36,659 nucleotides of DNA from Hominisplanchenecus faecis (GTDB lineage Bacteria; Bacillota; Clostridia; Lachnospirales; Lachnospiraceae), in assembly GCF_020687205.1 (NCBI RefSeq), contig NZ_JAJEQE010000032.1, positions 1 through 36,659 of the forward strand. Reading direction: 5' to 3'. The notes under the pieces were generated by a model, which was not told where the DNA came from, made no database searches, and saw nothing but the letters and a program-made list of their open reading frames with translations. Of this stretch, positions 1-8,022 are shown piece after piece. Every line of letters begins with the position of its first letter. Within the stretch, counting starts at the first letter, position 1. The position numbers were made by a program, and so were the translations under genes.

Positions 1-77
1 CACAGCGATTCTGTTGGGTAAATGTCAGCAAAGCTGACCAGAATCGCGTGCCAAGTCTCACGTGCGTTCGACTTGAA
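1..77 (+). repeat. Structured dispersed repeat, copy 1 (upstream of nrdR)
   Basis: This segment recurs at 21312-21388 with a single difference (G at 41, A at 21352). It can fold as a long hairpin: outer arms 5-13 and 39-47 (9 bp), a 10-nt bulge on the 5' side (14-23), and inner arms GTCAGC (24-29) and GCTGAC (33-38) closing an AAA loop. A second stem is CAAGTC (52-57) with GACTTG (70-75). The match stops at 77, which is 36 bp before the nrdR ATG. No T-run follows, so it is not a standard terminator. The left edge is cut by the window. Function is unknown: it could be an RNA element, a mobile repeat or a protein-binding site. Confidence 0.85.
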
Positions 78-113
78 ACGAAAAGTACACCAGGCACAGT
101 CAGGAGGAAAAAG

Positions 114-563
114 ATGAAATGTCCGTTTTGTAATCAGGATAATACCAGGGTAGTAGATTCAAGGCCTGCAGATGATAACTGTTCCATCCGCAGAAGGAGA
201 CTTTGCGATGCCTGCGGAAAGCGTTTTACCACTTACGAAAAGGTGGAAACGATCCCGCTCACCGTGATCAAGAAAGATCTGACAAGGGAACAGTATGACA
301 GGTCCAAGATTGAAGCAGGAGTCGTAAGGGCATGTTATAAACGTCCGATCTCTGTACAGAGGATCAACGGGATGATCGATGAGATTGAAACGGAGATTTT
401 CAATCGAGAAGAAAAAGAGATTGACAGCAAGACCATAGGGGAGATCGTTATGGACAAGCTCAAAAGCCTGGATGCGGTGGCGTATGTGAGATTCGCGTCA
501 GTCTATCGCGAATTTAAAGATGTCAATACTTTTATGGATGAATTAAAGAAAATATTAGAGTAA
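114..563 (+). CDS. nrdR: Transcriptional repressor NrdR
   Basis: This 149-residue protein is the zinc-ribbon/ATP-cone repressor that senses ATP and dATP and shuts off ribonucleotide reductase operons. The N-terminal ribbon has Cys3, Cys6, Cys31 and Cys34, followed by the family's arginine-rich stretch (RRRR at 26-29) and KRFTTYE. The ATP-cone covers roughly residues 47-137. Length matches the family (about 150). The ATG at 114 is chosen because AGGAGG lies at 102-107, 6 nt upstream, and because the protein then begins MKCPFC as expected. An upstream in-frame GTG at 48 would read through the structured repeat and is rejected. No nrd genes are in the window, so its targets lie elsewhere. Confidence 0.96.
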   Translation: MKCPFCNQDNTRVVDSRPADDNCSIRRRRLCDACGKRFTTYEKVETIPLTVIKKDLTREQYDRSKIEAGVVRACYKRPISVQRINGMIDEIETEIFNREEKEIDSKTIGEIVMDKLKSLDAVAYVRFASVYREFKDVNTFMDELKKILE

Positions 564-665
564 ACAGATGTCAGACCTGAAAGTACGGAATGTGAAACGA
601 TCTGTATGGCATTTGGCAGAAATAAGCGATCATGTGTGAGATTCACACAGAGAAATGGAGAAAGC

Positions 666-3600
666 ATGAAGCGAAGAATAGAAGAGCTGATGAATGGAAT
701 ATATGAATATAAGACTCCAGATCTTCTTTTTTCCTGTGATGAGATTCGTGCGGTGGTGAAACCAGGAGAAAAGTTTTTCGGCAGTTTTACAATAAAAAAT
801 AAAGAGCAGAAAAGGATCCGGGGATTTTTGTATTCTTCGGATGCACGCGTGGCATGTGAGCCGAGAGAATTTTCCGGGATTGAACCGAAGCTGTCTTTTG
901 ATGTGGATTTTACGGGAATGAAAGCCGGAGATGTGCTGGAAGGAAGTCTTACCGTCTGCACGAACATGGGAGAAAAAGCACTTCCTTTTTCTTTTGTGAT
1001 CATGCAGAAAAAGGTGCAGCTTCCGGCAGGAGAGGCATTTACGCTGGATTCTTTTGCACAGCTGGCAAAGGAGCATTACGAGAAAGCGTATGCGATGTTC
1101 TGCTCCAGGAGTTTTACAAGGACGATCGAAAAGCAGTATCCGCAGTTTGAGGCTCTCAACCGCGGACTGAGGAGCAAGACCATGAGCATGGAACTTATGG
1201 AGGAGTTTCTAATCAGCACCGGGAAAAAGAGTGCCATAAAATATGAACTGAAAAAAGAAAGGCAGGAATTTTCACAGATCGCTTCGGTCATTCAGGAGCA
1301 GATTGAGATCGTAAAGAACGGATGGGGCTATTCGCAGATCGAAGTCTTTTCGGATGCGGCATTTCTGCAGCCGGAGCAGAGCCTGATCCGCCCGGATGAT
1401 TTTCTTGGAAGCAGTTTTACTCTGGATTATCTGATCGATCCGGCACGGATGCATGCCGGGCACAATTTTGGCCGGATCATCTTAAAAAGCGGAAACTGGA
1501 AGAAAACCTTTGAAGTGACTGCACGCAAATTTACCGAAAAAGAGATCGATCACAGAGCTCATATCCAGAAAAAGGAGATCGAGCGTCTCTACCGGGATTA
1601 TCTGGATTTTCGCTTAAAGAAGATCAGCTTAAATACCTGGATCGCCAGAGCGGAAGATTCTTTTGCACGCTATGAACAGGCAGGCGGAGAGGATATCATG
1701 ATGAAGCTGTATCAGGTACAAATCTATTTTGCGGCAGATCAGCCGGAGATCGCCTGTACTTTGCTTGAAAAGCTGGAGCAGAAACGGAGGATCTCAGACC
1801 GTCCGGCCGTGCAGGGCTATTATCAGTATCTGACGACTCTTTATGATAAAGATGAGAAATATATTGATTATATCGAAAGCAAGATCCAGGATCTGTACCT
1901 GAAAAATCAGGAAGAATGGCTGCTTCAGTGGGTGCTGTTATATCTGAAGGAGAATCTTCTGCAGCATCCGTCACAGAAACTGGAAGCAATCCGAAGACAG
2001 TATAAAATGGGCTGCCGCAGCAGACTGATGTATCTGGAGGCGTTCACGCTGTTTCGGAAGTCACCGCTTCTGTTAAAGAAGCTGGATGATTTTGAGATTC
2101 AGGTGCTGCGTTTTATCTGCCGCAACGATCTTCTGGATAAAGAACTCGTGATGCAGGTGGCAGATATTGCCGGACGGCAGAGACGTTATGATGCGACCAT
2201 GTATCAGATCCTGTGCCAGTGCTATACCAAGTATCCGTCAAAGAGTGTGGTCAGTGCGATCTGCAGTCTGCTGATCAAAGGACATAAAGTGGGTGCTGCT
2301 TATTTTAACTGGTATGAAAAGGGTGTTGCCGAAGGACTGCGTCTGACCGGATTGTATGAATATTATGTGGAGTCCATGGGAAAAGAACGGACAGGACTCC
2401 TGCCGCAGATGGTGCGGATGTATTTTTCCTATGAGAACAGCAGCCTTGATTATGTGAAAAAGGCAGTTTTATATAAAAATATTATAGACAATAAAGAACA
2501 GGATCCAAAGACCTACGACAGCTATCGTGCGGCGATCGAGAAATATATGGTGGATCAGCTGATGGCAGGACGCATGAACCGCGAGCTGGCGTGTATTTAT
2601 CAGGAGTTTCTCACAAAATCCATGTTAAATACAAGGATGACGGAGAATCTTTCCCATGCACTTTTCACCTGTGAGATCTGCTGTAAAGATCCAAATGCAT
2701 CCGCAGTTGCCGTTGTCCACAGACAGCTCGAAGAGATCCAGACGGTGATCTTCTCCAAACATACGGCAAACGTGCAGATCTATACGGAAGATGCCTGTAT
2801 TTTTATCATCGACCGCGAAGGAAGATGGCATACAAAAGGATTTGATTATACCATTACCAGACTGCTTAAGGGCAGCGATATGTTTTCTATGTGCCGCAGG
2901 ATTGCACCGGACAGTCCGGGATTTCTGCTGTATTCCTGTACAGAAGCACAGAGATCAAGGGATATCACACAGGAGAAGATCCGAGACTTTTTCGGCATGC
3001 TGGAGTTCGTGGATGTAAAAGAAGACTACAAGCAGCAGCTAAGAAAAGAAATCCTGGAGTATTATTATGATAATCTGCAGGATGATACGCTCTATGAGCA
3101 CCTGCACGATATGGATCTTGAGGTTTTTGCGGCGGTGGATAAGGCAAAGACGGTGGAACTTCTGGTCAGAGAAGGCATGTGCAAAGAAGCATTCCTTCTG
3201 GTATCCAGGTTCGGACCGGAAGAGATCCCGCTTGGCGTTCTGGTGCGTCTGTGCAGCCGCAGGATCTTGGAGCAGGGACCGGAAGAGGACGAAATGCTGC
3301 TCTATCTGTGCCATTACTGTTTCTGCCACGGAAAATACGATGAGGCCATTCTTTCTTATCTGCTCTCAGGTTACGACGGACCGATGGAGACGATGAAGAC
3401 CCTGTGGAAAGCCGGCAAGAATTTTGACCTGGATACCATGGCACTGGAAGAAAAGATCCTGATCATGCTGGCATTTGAGCGGACGGGCATGGAAGAAACG
3501 GAACCGATCTTTGAATCCTACCGCCGGAAGTATGGCAAGAAGATGTTGCTTGCGGCTTATCTGAATCTGATGTCTTACCAGTATTTTGTGAAAGGGATGG

Positions 3601-4226
3601 ACGTGCAGAAGCCGGTTTTTGATGAGATTGAGCGAAGGATGAATGCATCCGAATCCGTTGATCCGGCATGCAGACTGGCTTATCTCAGGTACCGTACCGA
3701 ATGTGGGGAAGCTTCCGAAAAGCAGCTGATCCTGATGTCACAGATCCTTCAGGAGTGCGGCGATAAGCATATGTGCTTTGGATTCTTTGAAAAGCTGCCG
3801 GTATCTCTGATGCGTACCCTTCAGCTTATGGACCGCAGCATCATCGAGTACCGCACCGATCCAAAGGCGATCGTGATGCTGACGTACACGCTGGAAAATC
3901 AGGAAGAAGGCACTTCCGTGGAGCATACGGAAATGCTGCATAATGTATACGAAGGTATTTTTGAGAAAGATTTTACCCTGTTTTACGGTGAAAAAATGGT
4001 CTGCATGATTCATGAGGAAAAGGACGGGAAGAAAACGCAGTCCGGTCCGTTTACACTGCTGCCAAGGACAGAAGTGCCGGAAGATAACGACATGCAGAGC
4101 CGTTACGGTATGTTAAATGAGATGTGCAGAGCATTTGTACAGAAAAAGGAAACGGAGTTTAAGGCACAGGCAGAAGAATATCTGAAAAAAGAAAGTCTGG
4201 CAGAGCATTTTCTGCCGGTCAGATAA
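666..4226 (+). CDS. Large helical-repeat protein of unknown function (DUF5717-like)
   Basis: I do not know the function. From memory it resembles the large Lachnospiraceae DUF5717 family. The ATG at 666 (1186 residues) is preferred over the in-frame ATG at 606 because GGAG sits 5 nt upstream of it. Residues about 20-110 look like a beta-sandwich (VKPGEKFFGSFTIKN, then alternating hydrophobic strands). Most of the rest is helical and resembles degenerate TPR-like repeats. A second beta-rich patch is near 700-725 (VQIYTEDACIFIID). I see no signal peptide, membrane segment or catalytic motif, so it is probably cytosolic. It is 27 bp upstream of the Hsp70-like gene and probably co-transcribed with it. 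A scaffold or chaperone-partner role is inference. Confidence 0.8.
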   Translation: MKRRIEELMNGIYEYKTPDLLFSCDEIRAVVKPGEKFFGSFTIKNKEQKRIRGFLYSSDARVACEPREFSGIEPKLSFDVDFTGMKAGDVLEGSLTVCTNMGEKALPFSFVIMQKKVQLPAGEAFTLDSFAQLAKEHYEKAYAMFCSRSFTRTIEKQYPQFEALNRGLRSKTMSMELMEEFLISTGKKSAIKYELKKERQEFSQIASVIQEQIEIVKNGWGYSQIEVFSDAAFLQPEQSLIRPDDFLGSSFTLDYLIDPARMHAGHNFGRIILKSGNWKKTFEVTARKFTEKEIDHRAHIQKKEIERLYRDYLDFRLKKISLNTWIARAEDSFARYEQAGGEDIMMKLYQVQIYFAADQPEIACTLLEKLEQKRRISDRPAVQGYYQYLTTLYDKDEKYIDYIESKIQDLYLKNQEEWLLQWVLLYLKENLLQHPSQKLEAIRRQYKMGCRSRLMYLEAFTLFRKSPLLLKKLDDFEIQVLRFICRNDLLDKELVMQVADIAGRQRRYDATMYQILCQCYTKYPSKSVVSAICSLLIKGHKVGAAYFNWYEKGVAEGLRLTGLYEYYVESMGKERTGLLPQMVRMYFSYENSSLDYVKKAVLYKNIIDNKEQDPKTYDSYRAAIEKYMVDQLMAGRMNRELACIYQEFLTKSMLNTRMTENLSHALFTCEICCKDPNASAVAVVHRQLEEIQTVIFSKHTANVQIYTEDACIFIIDREGRWHTKGFDYTITRLLKGSDMFSMCRRIAPDSPGFLLYSCTEAQRSRDITQEKIRDFFGMLEFVDVKEDYKQQLRKEILEYYYDNLQDDTLYEHLHDMDLEVFAAVDKAKTVELLVREGMCKEAFLLVSRFGPEEIPLGVLVRLCSRRILEQGPEEDEMLLYLCHYCFCHGKYDEAILSYLLSGYDGPMETMKTLWKAGKNFDLDTMALEEKILIMLAFERTGMEETEPIFESYRRKYGKKMLLAAYLNLMSYQYFVKGMDVQKPVFDEIERRMNASESVDPACRLAYLRYRTECGEASEKQLILMSQILQECGDKHMCFGFFEKLPVSLMRTLQLMDRSIIEYRTDPKAIVMLTYTLENQEEGTSVEHTEMLHNVYEGIFEKDFTLFYGEKMVCMIHEEKDGKKTQSGPFTLLPRTEVPEDNDMQSRYGMLNEMCRAFVQKKETEFKAQAEEYLKKESLAEHFLPVR

Positions 4227-4253
4227 AAGCGGACAGAGAAAGGAACGACAAGT

Positions 4254-5429
4254 ATGTTGGCAGAACATGGCAATATTTCAGTGGGAATTGATCTCGGACG
4301 GGATTATTCTCAGATTGCATTTTGCAGTAAATCTGACCGTGCACCGCTGATGGTCATGCAGTCAGAGGAGGAAAAAGAAGAAAACGATTACCTGATCAGG
4401 ATACCGGTCGATCTGTTCTCTTTGGTCGAACGGAAAGATGCCAGAGGCGTGGAAGTACTGTATCAGTTTTTGAAAGAATGTTTTGCATTGTTAAAAGGTG
4501 CAGGGTCTGTGGAACATATGACGGTTATGGTGACGATGCACGAGATGAAAGGGATCTGGGCAGATGTGATCCGCACGGCACTTTTAAAGCTTGGCATACC
4601 GTCCTCAGCCATTTTTTTGCAGGGACATCTGGAGAGCTTTTATGCCTATCTGATGAACCAGAAAAAAGAGCTTCTGACGTATCATGTCGCATTACTGGAA
4701 TACGAAAGAGACTGCATCACGGCATGGCATTTCTGGCTGGAGCGAAAGACAAAACCGGTGCTTGCAAAGACAGAAAAATGTTTCCGGCTGTATCTGGACA
4801 ACAAAGCAAGAAAAGGACGCGGGGACGAAGAGTGGGGGATCCTCAGGGATTCGCTTCTGCATAAAAATCTGGAGAAAATGTTTGAAAACACGCCGTTTTC
4901 TGCCGTTTATCTGGTCGGCAGAGAGTTCGAAGGGGAATGGATGGACAAATCTTTTCGTTTTCTGTGCAGAAAACGGAGAAGTTTTCGCGGAGACAATCTC
5001 TACACCATGGGAGCCTGCTATGCGGCAATGGAAGAAAACGGGGCGACGGCCTGCAAAGATACGCTCTATCTGAGCGATGACATGATACAGCACAATCTCG
5101 GAATGTGGATGGAGATCCGCGGTCAGGAAGGCTATTATCCGCTGGTGAATGCCGGGATCAACTGGTATATGGCGAGACATACCTGTGAATTTTTGCTTGG
5201 CGATGAAAAGGAAGTCGTGATCTACTCCAGAACGGTCCGGGGAGAAGAAATGGAACACACCCTGGCTCTTAGCCAGCTTCCGGATCGACCGAGACGGGCA
5301 ACCAGACTGCGGCTCGACATTTCCTTTACCGCACCGGACAGATGCAGAGTGCGGGCGGAGGATCTTGGACTTGGTGAACTGTATCCGTCTTCCGGTAAAA
5401 TCTGGGAAGCAAATATCAGCCTTTCCTGA
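4254..5429 (+). CDS. Divergent Hsp70-like (actin/Hsp70 fold) protein, DUF5716-like
   Basis: This 391-residue protein has Hsp70 landmarks in the right order. Residues 9-22 (SVGIDLGRDYSQIAF) match the phosphate-1 loop. Residues 125-136 sit where Hsp70 has its connect-1 helix. Residues 218-258 (VYLVG, then GDNLYTMGACYAA) match the adenosine-binding region. Residues 319-388 follow the Hsp70 substrate-binding beta-sandwich: VVIYSRTVRGEE corresponds to the IxVxQGE strand, then QLPDRPR (341-347), RLRLDISF (351-358) and VRAEDLGLG (366-374). The usual DLGGGT phosphate-2 loop is replaced by VALLEYERD (145-153), so ATP hydrolysis may be weak or lost. It is shorter than DnaK (about 610 residues) and lacks the helical lid. 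Flanking genes encode helical-repeat proteins. The fold is well supported; the role is unknown. Confidence 0.8.
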   Translation: MLAEHGNISVGIDLGRDYSQIAFCSKSDRAPLMVMQSEEEKEENDYLIRIPVDLFSLVERKDARGVEVLYQFLKECFALLKGAGSVEHMTVMVTMHEMKGIWADVIRTALLKLGIPSSAIFLQGHLESFYAYLMNQKKELLTYHVALLEYERDCITAWHFWLERKTKPVLAKTEKCFRLYLDNKARKGRGDEEWGILRDSLLHKNLEKMFENTPFSAVYLVGREFEGEWMDKSFRFLCRKRRSFRGDNLYTMGACYAAMEENGATACKDTLYLSDDMIQHNLGMWMEIRGQEGYYPLVNAGINWYMARHTCEFLLGDEKEVVIYSRTVRGEEMEHTLALSQLPDRPRRATRLRLDISFTAPDRCRVRAEDLGLGELYPSSGKIWEANISLS

Positions 5430-5452
5430 AAAGGGGAGGAAAGGGAGGAATG

Positions 5453-6247
5453 ATGGCAATGTATCAGTTGTGTCGTGCGAAAGCGGCGAAACATCCGTTT
5501 TATATCGAGAGTATTGATATCAATATTTATACAATAGAAGAATTGTGCTTTTATCTCTGGAAGAATGTAAGTCTTTTGGATGAGAGCATTCTGAATGAAA
5601 AACTGTGTGACTGGCTGGAAGGAGAGCTGGGCATGCAAAGGCTGGCGTTCCATCTTCGTGAGAAACTGAAAGACGCAGAGAGTATTGCGGAGCTGGTGCT
5701 GCCGGTTTTCCGGGAAGTACGTTATCTGAATGCGGCTGAGATGTATGCGGTAAAGGAGCAAATTGGCAAGCTGGAGGTACAGACGGAGGATATCCGCAGG
5801 AAGATCCGTGCGGATCTGCTGGTCAATTACGGCATGTATTCCGGGGCGGTCAGCCTTTACCGTCAGATCCTGCAAAACCGCAATCAGGGGAAAACAGGGC
5901 TTCAGTTTTATGCAGGCGTACTGAGCAATATGGCGGGGGCGTACGGAAGGATGTTCCTGTTCCGCGAGGCCGCAGACTGTCTGTGGCAGTCTTATGAGAT
6001 GGTACGCTCCAATGCGGTGTACCGCAGTTATCTGGCAATTTTGCCGCTGTATCTGTCGGAAGAAGACTATAAAAAGCGTCTCGAAGAGCTGAAAGTGCCA
6101 AAAGAACAGCTCGACAAGATCGAAGAAGAGAAGCAGGAAGTACTGGCAAAGGCAGAAAAAATGCAGAAGATCGAAAACGCCGGTCAGGAAACACTGGCAA
6201 GGTTTTTACAGGAAGAAAAAAGAAAATATCATAAAAGCAGAAGATAA
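5453..6247 (+). CDS. Helical (TPR-like) protein of unknown function
   Basis: I do not recognise the family. The protein is about 264 residues, largely helical, with a TPR-like stretch around residues 120-190 (NYGMYSGAVSLYRQIL, then GVLSNMAGAYGRMFLFREA) and a charged, probably coiled-coil C-terminus (about 200-264, rich in Lys and Glu). It has no signal peptide or membrane segment. Start choice is uncertain: in-frame ATGs lie at 5450, 5453 and 5459, and GGGAGG is at 5443-5448, so 5453 (4 nt spacing) or 5459 (10 nt) fits better than 5450. It lies 23 bp after the Hsp70-like gene and ends one base before the next promoter's -35 box, so it is the last gene of the operon. Confidence 0.75.
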   Translation: MAMYQLCRAKAAKHPFYIESIDINIYTIEELCFYLWKNVSLLDESILNEKLCDWLEGELGMQRLAFHLREKLKDAESIAELVLPVFREVRYLNAAEMYAVKEQIGKLEVQTEDIRRKIRADLLVNYGMYSGAVSLYRQILQNRNQGKTGLQFYAGVLSNMAGAYGRMFLFREAADCLWQSYEMVRSNAVYRSYLAILPLYLSEEDYKKRLEELKVPKEQLDKIEEEKQEVLAKAEKMQKIENAGQETLARFLQEEKRKYHKSRR

Positions 6248-6248
6248 G

Positions 6249-6277
6249 TTGACATCGCCCTGATAATGTGATAGTAT
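6249..6277 (+). promoter_or_regulatory. Sigma-A promoter of ABC importer operon 1
   Basis: A perfect -35 box TTGACA (6249-6254) is separated by 17 bp from TAGTAT (6272-6277, 4 of 6 match to TATAAT). It begins one base after the stop codon of the preceding gene and drives the binding-protein gene starting at 6369. Confidence 0.75.
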
Positions 6278-6278
6278 T

Positions 6279-6306
6279 TGATTACTTTACCATGGTAGAG
6301 TGGTCA
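6279..6306. promoter_or_regulatory. Operator-like palindrome overlapping the start of transcription
   Basis: The 28-bp imperfect palindrome is centred at 6292/6293. Its core TACCATGGTA (6288-6297) is a perfect 10-bp palindrome, flanked by ACT/AGT and TGA/TCA half-sites, with mismatched positions at 6282-6283, 6287, 6298 and 6302-6303. It starts 2 bp after the -10 box, so a bound dimeric repressor would block initiation. The regulator is not identifiable from the window. Confidence 0.6.
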
Positions 6307-6368
6307 CATACAGCAGTAAAACAGGGGAAGACCCCTTGAAATACAAAAAGAGAGAGGATGGCAATATT

Positions 6369-7250
6369 ATGAAAAAAAGAGCAGTCAGCGTTATGTTAAC
6401 AGCAGCAATGGTATCGGCAATGTTGGCAGGATGTGGTTCCAAGAATGCAGAGACGCAGTCCGCAGCAGATACAACAGCAGAAAGTGCTGTTTCCGGAGAC
6501 GAAACATCAGCCGATACACAGACAGCAGATGCAGAAACTACCGATGCCAGCAAGACAGATGGCACGTTCACCGTTGGATTTGACCAGGATTTCCCACCGA
6601 TGGGATTTGTCGGAGATGACGGAGAGTTTACCGGGTTTGACTTGGAGATGGCAGCAGAAGTTGCAAAACGTCTGAACCTTACGATTGCATATCAGCCGAT
6701 TGCCTGGGATGCAAAAGACATGGAGCTGGATGCCGGAACGATTGACTGTATCTGGAATGGCTTCACCATGAATGGCCGTGAAGACGACTATGAGTGGAGC
6801 AAGCCTTATATGAAAAACAATCAGGTCTTCGTTGTACGTGGAGATTCGGACATCAATTCTGAGGCAGATCTGGCCGGAAAGAACGTAGAAGTCCAGACGG
6901 ATTCCAGTGCGGAAGCAGCACTGAACGACAACAGTGAGCTGACTTCCACGTTTGGAAGCCTGACACCGGTTGCAGATTACAACACGGCATTTATGGATCT
7001 GGAATCCGGGGCAGTGGATGCGATCGCAATGGATGACGTTGTGGCAAGTTATCAGATCACAAGCCGTAAGGCAGATTTCAAAGTCCTGGATGATGTGATC
7101 GCAGCAGAAGAATATGGCATTGGCTTCAAAAAAGGTAATACCGGGCTGCGTGATAAAGTTCAGGCAACACTGGAAGAGATGGCGGCAGACGGAACGGCTG
7201 CAAAGATTTCCGAGAAGTGGTTCGGAAAAGACATCACAACGATCCAGTAA
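6369..7250 (+). CDS. Amino-acid ABC transporter substrate-binding lipoprotein
   Basis: This 293-residue extracellular solute-binding protein belongs to the polar-amino-acid (family 3) class. It has a lipoprotein signal peptide: Lys-Lys-Arg, a hydrophobic stretch, then lipobox LAGC with the modified Cys22. A Ser/Thr/Asp/Ala-rich linker (about 24-60) follows, then the periplasmic-binding-protein fold beginning TVGFDQDFPPMGF. The WNGFTMNGRE stretch in the first lobe is typical of the class. The ligand cannot be read from sequence; cystine or another polar amino acid is plausible. ATG 6369 is chosen for its signal peptide. The upstream in-frame GTG at 6300 lies inside the operator palindrome and is rejected. 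A promoter and palindrome precede it and an attenuator-like hairpin follows. Confidence 0.9.
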   Translation: MKKRAVSVMLTAAMVSAMLAGCGSKNAETQSAADTTAESAVSGDETSADTQTADAETTDASKTDGTFTVGFDQDFPPMGFVGDDGEFTGFDLEMAAEVAKRLNLTIAYQPIAWDAKDMELDAGTIDCIWNGFTMNGREDDYEWSKPYMKNNQVFVVRGDSDINSEADLAGKNVEVQTDSSAEAALNDNSELTSTFGSLTPVADYNTAFMDLESGAVDAIAMDDVVASYQITSRKADFKVLDDVIAAEEYGIGFKKGNTGLRDKVQATLEEMAADGTAAKISEKWFGKDITTIQ

Positions 7251-7271
7251 ATCAGACAGAGAACAAAAGGC

Positions 7272-7300
7272 GGGCTGTTGCATCTGCGGCAGCCCTTTTT
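7272..7300 (+). terminator. Intra-operon hairpin with short T-run (attenuator)
   Basis: Arms GGGCTGTTGC (7272-7281) and GCGGCAGCCC (7286-7295) form a 10-bp stem with two G-U pairs and a 4-nt loop, followed by five Ts (7296-7300). It lies between the binding-protein and permease genes. Partial termination here would give more binding protein than membrane subunits, a common arrangement in such operons. Confidence 0.75.
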
Positions 7301-7361
7301 ATGCGGACAACGAACCAAAGTGTATTTCTCATGGTTTTACGCAAAGAAAGGAGAAGTTATT

Positions 7362-8012
7362 ATGGGTATCAGCCAGATGCTTATGAAGCTGGCAGAGGGT
7401 ATGGCGACGTCCTGCTGGATTTTCGGGATCACACTGCTTTTTTCCCTGCCACTTGGTATGGTCATAGCGTTTGGACGAATGTCAAAAAAACGTATTGTTC
7501 AGGGGATTACAAAAATTTATATTTCAATCATGCGAGGCACACCGCTGATGCTGCAGCTGATGGTTGTCTATTTCGGACCGTATTATCTGTTCGGGATCAA
7601 AATTTCACCGTTTTACCGAAACATTGCGGTGGTGATCGGTTTTGTGCTTAATTATGCAGCTTATTTTGCGGAAATCTATCGAAGCGGAATCGAATCCATG
7701 CCGGTTGGACAGTATGAGGCGGCAGAGATTTTAGGATACAGCAAAAGTCAGACATTTTTACATATCATTCTTCCGCAGGTGATCAAACGCATCCTTCCGT
7801 CGGTGACAAACGAAGTCATCACACTGGTCAAGGATACTTCTCTTGCCTTTGTGATTGCCGTATCGGAGATGTTTACGATCGCAAAGGCACTGGCATCTTC
7901 ACAGACCAGTATGGTTCCGTATGTGGCAGCCGGTATTTTCTACTATGTATTTAATTTTCTGGTTGCATGGATTATGGAGAAGATTGAGAAGCATCTGAGC
8001 TATTATCGTTAG
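7362..8012 (+). CDS. Amino-acid ABC transporter permease
   Basis: This 216-residue inner-membrane subunit belongs to the His/Glu/Gln/Arg/opine permease family and probably works as a homodimer. It is hydrophobic throughout with about five membrane segments. RGTPLMLQLMVVYFG is the typical N-terminal family signature. The EAA loop (EAAEILGYSKSQTFLHIILP) contacts the ATPase. ATG 7362 is used because AAGGAG lies about 9 nt upstream and the protein then starts directly before the first membrane helix. The ATPase gene follows after 10 bp. Confidence 0.93.
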   Translation: MGISQMLMKLAEGMATSCWIFGITLLFSLPLGMVIAFGRMSKKRIVQGITKIYISIMRGTPLMLQLMVVYFGPYYLFGIKISPFYRNIAVVIGFVLNYAAYFAEIYRSGIESMPVGQYEAAEILGYSKSQTFLHIILPQVIKRILPSVTNEVITLVKDTSLAFVIAVSEMFTIAKALASSQTSMVPYVAAGIFYYVFNFLVAWIMEKIEKHLSYYR

Positions 8013-8022
8013 GAGGGAATCT

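Noticed and set aside
48-113. N-terminal extension of NrdR from an upstream GTG
   Set aside because: It would translate part of the structured repeat and lacks a ribosome binding site; ATG 114 has AGGAGG and gives the conserved MKCPFC start.
564-605. ACAGAT/ATCTGT inverted repeat between nrdR and the next gene as a terminator
   Set aside because: Only 6 bp, a long loop and no T-run; probably chance.
606-665. Earlier start for the large repeat protein at ATG 606
   Set aside because: ATG 666 has GGAG at 5 nt spacing, and the 20 extra residues look unrelated to a folded domain.
503-1076. Long minus-strand open frames opposite the nrdR/repeat-protein region and elsewhere
   Set aside because: They are shadows of plus-strand genes: no ribosome binding sites, no recognisable domains, compositions rich in Cys, His and Phe.
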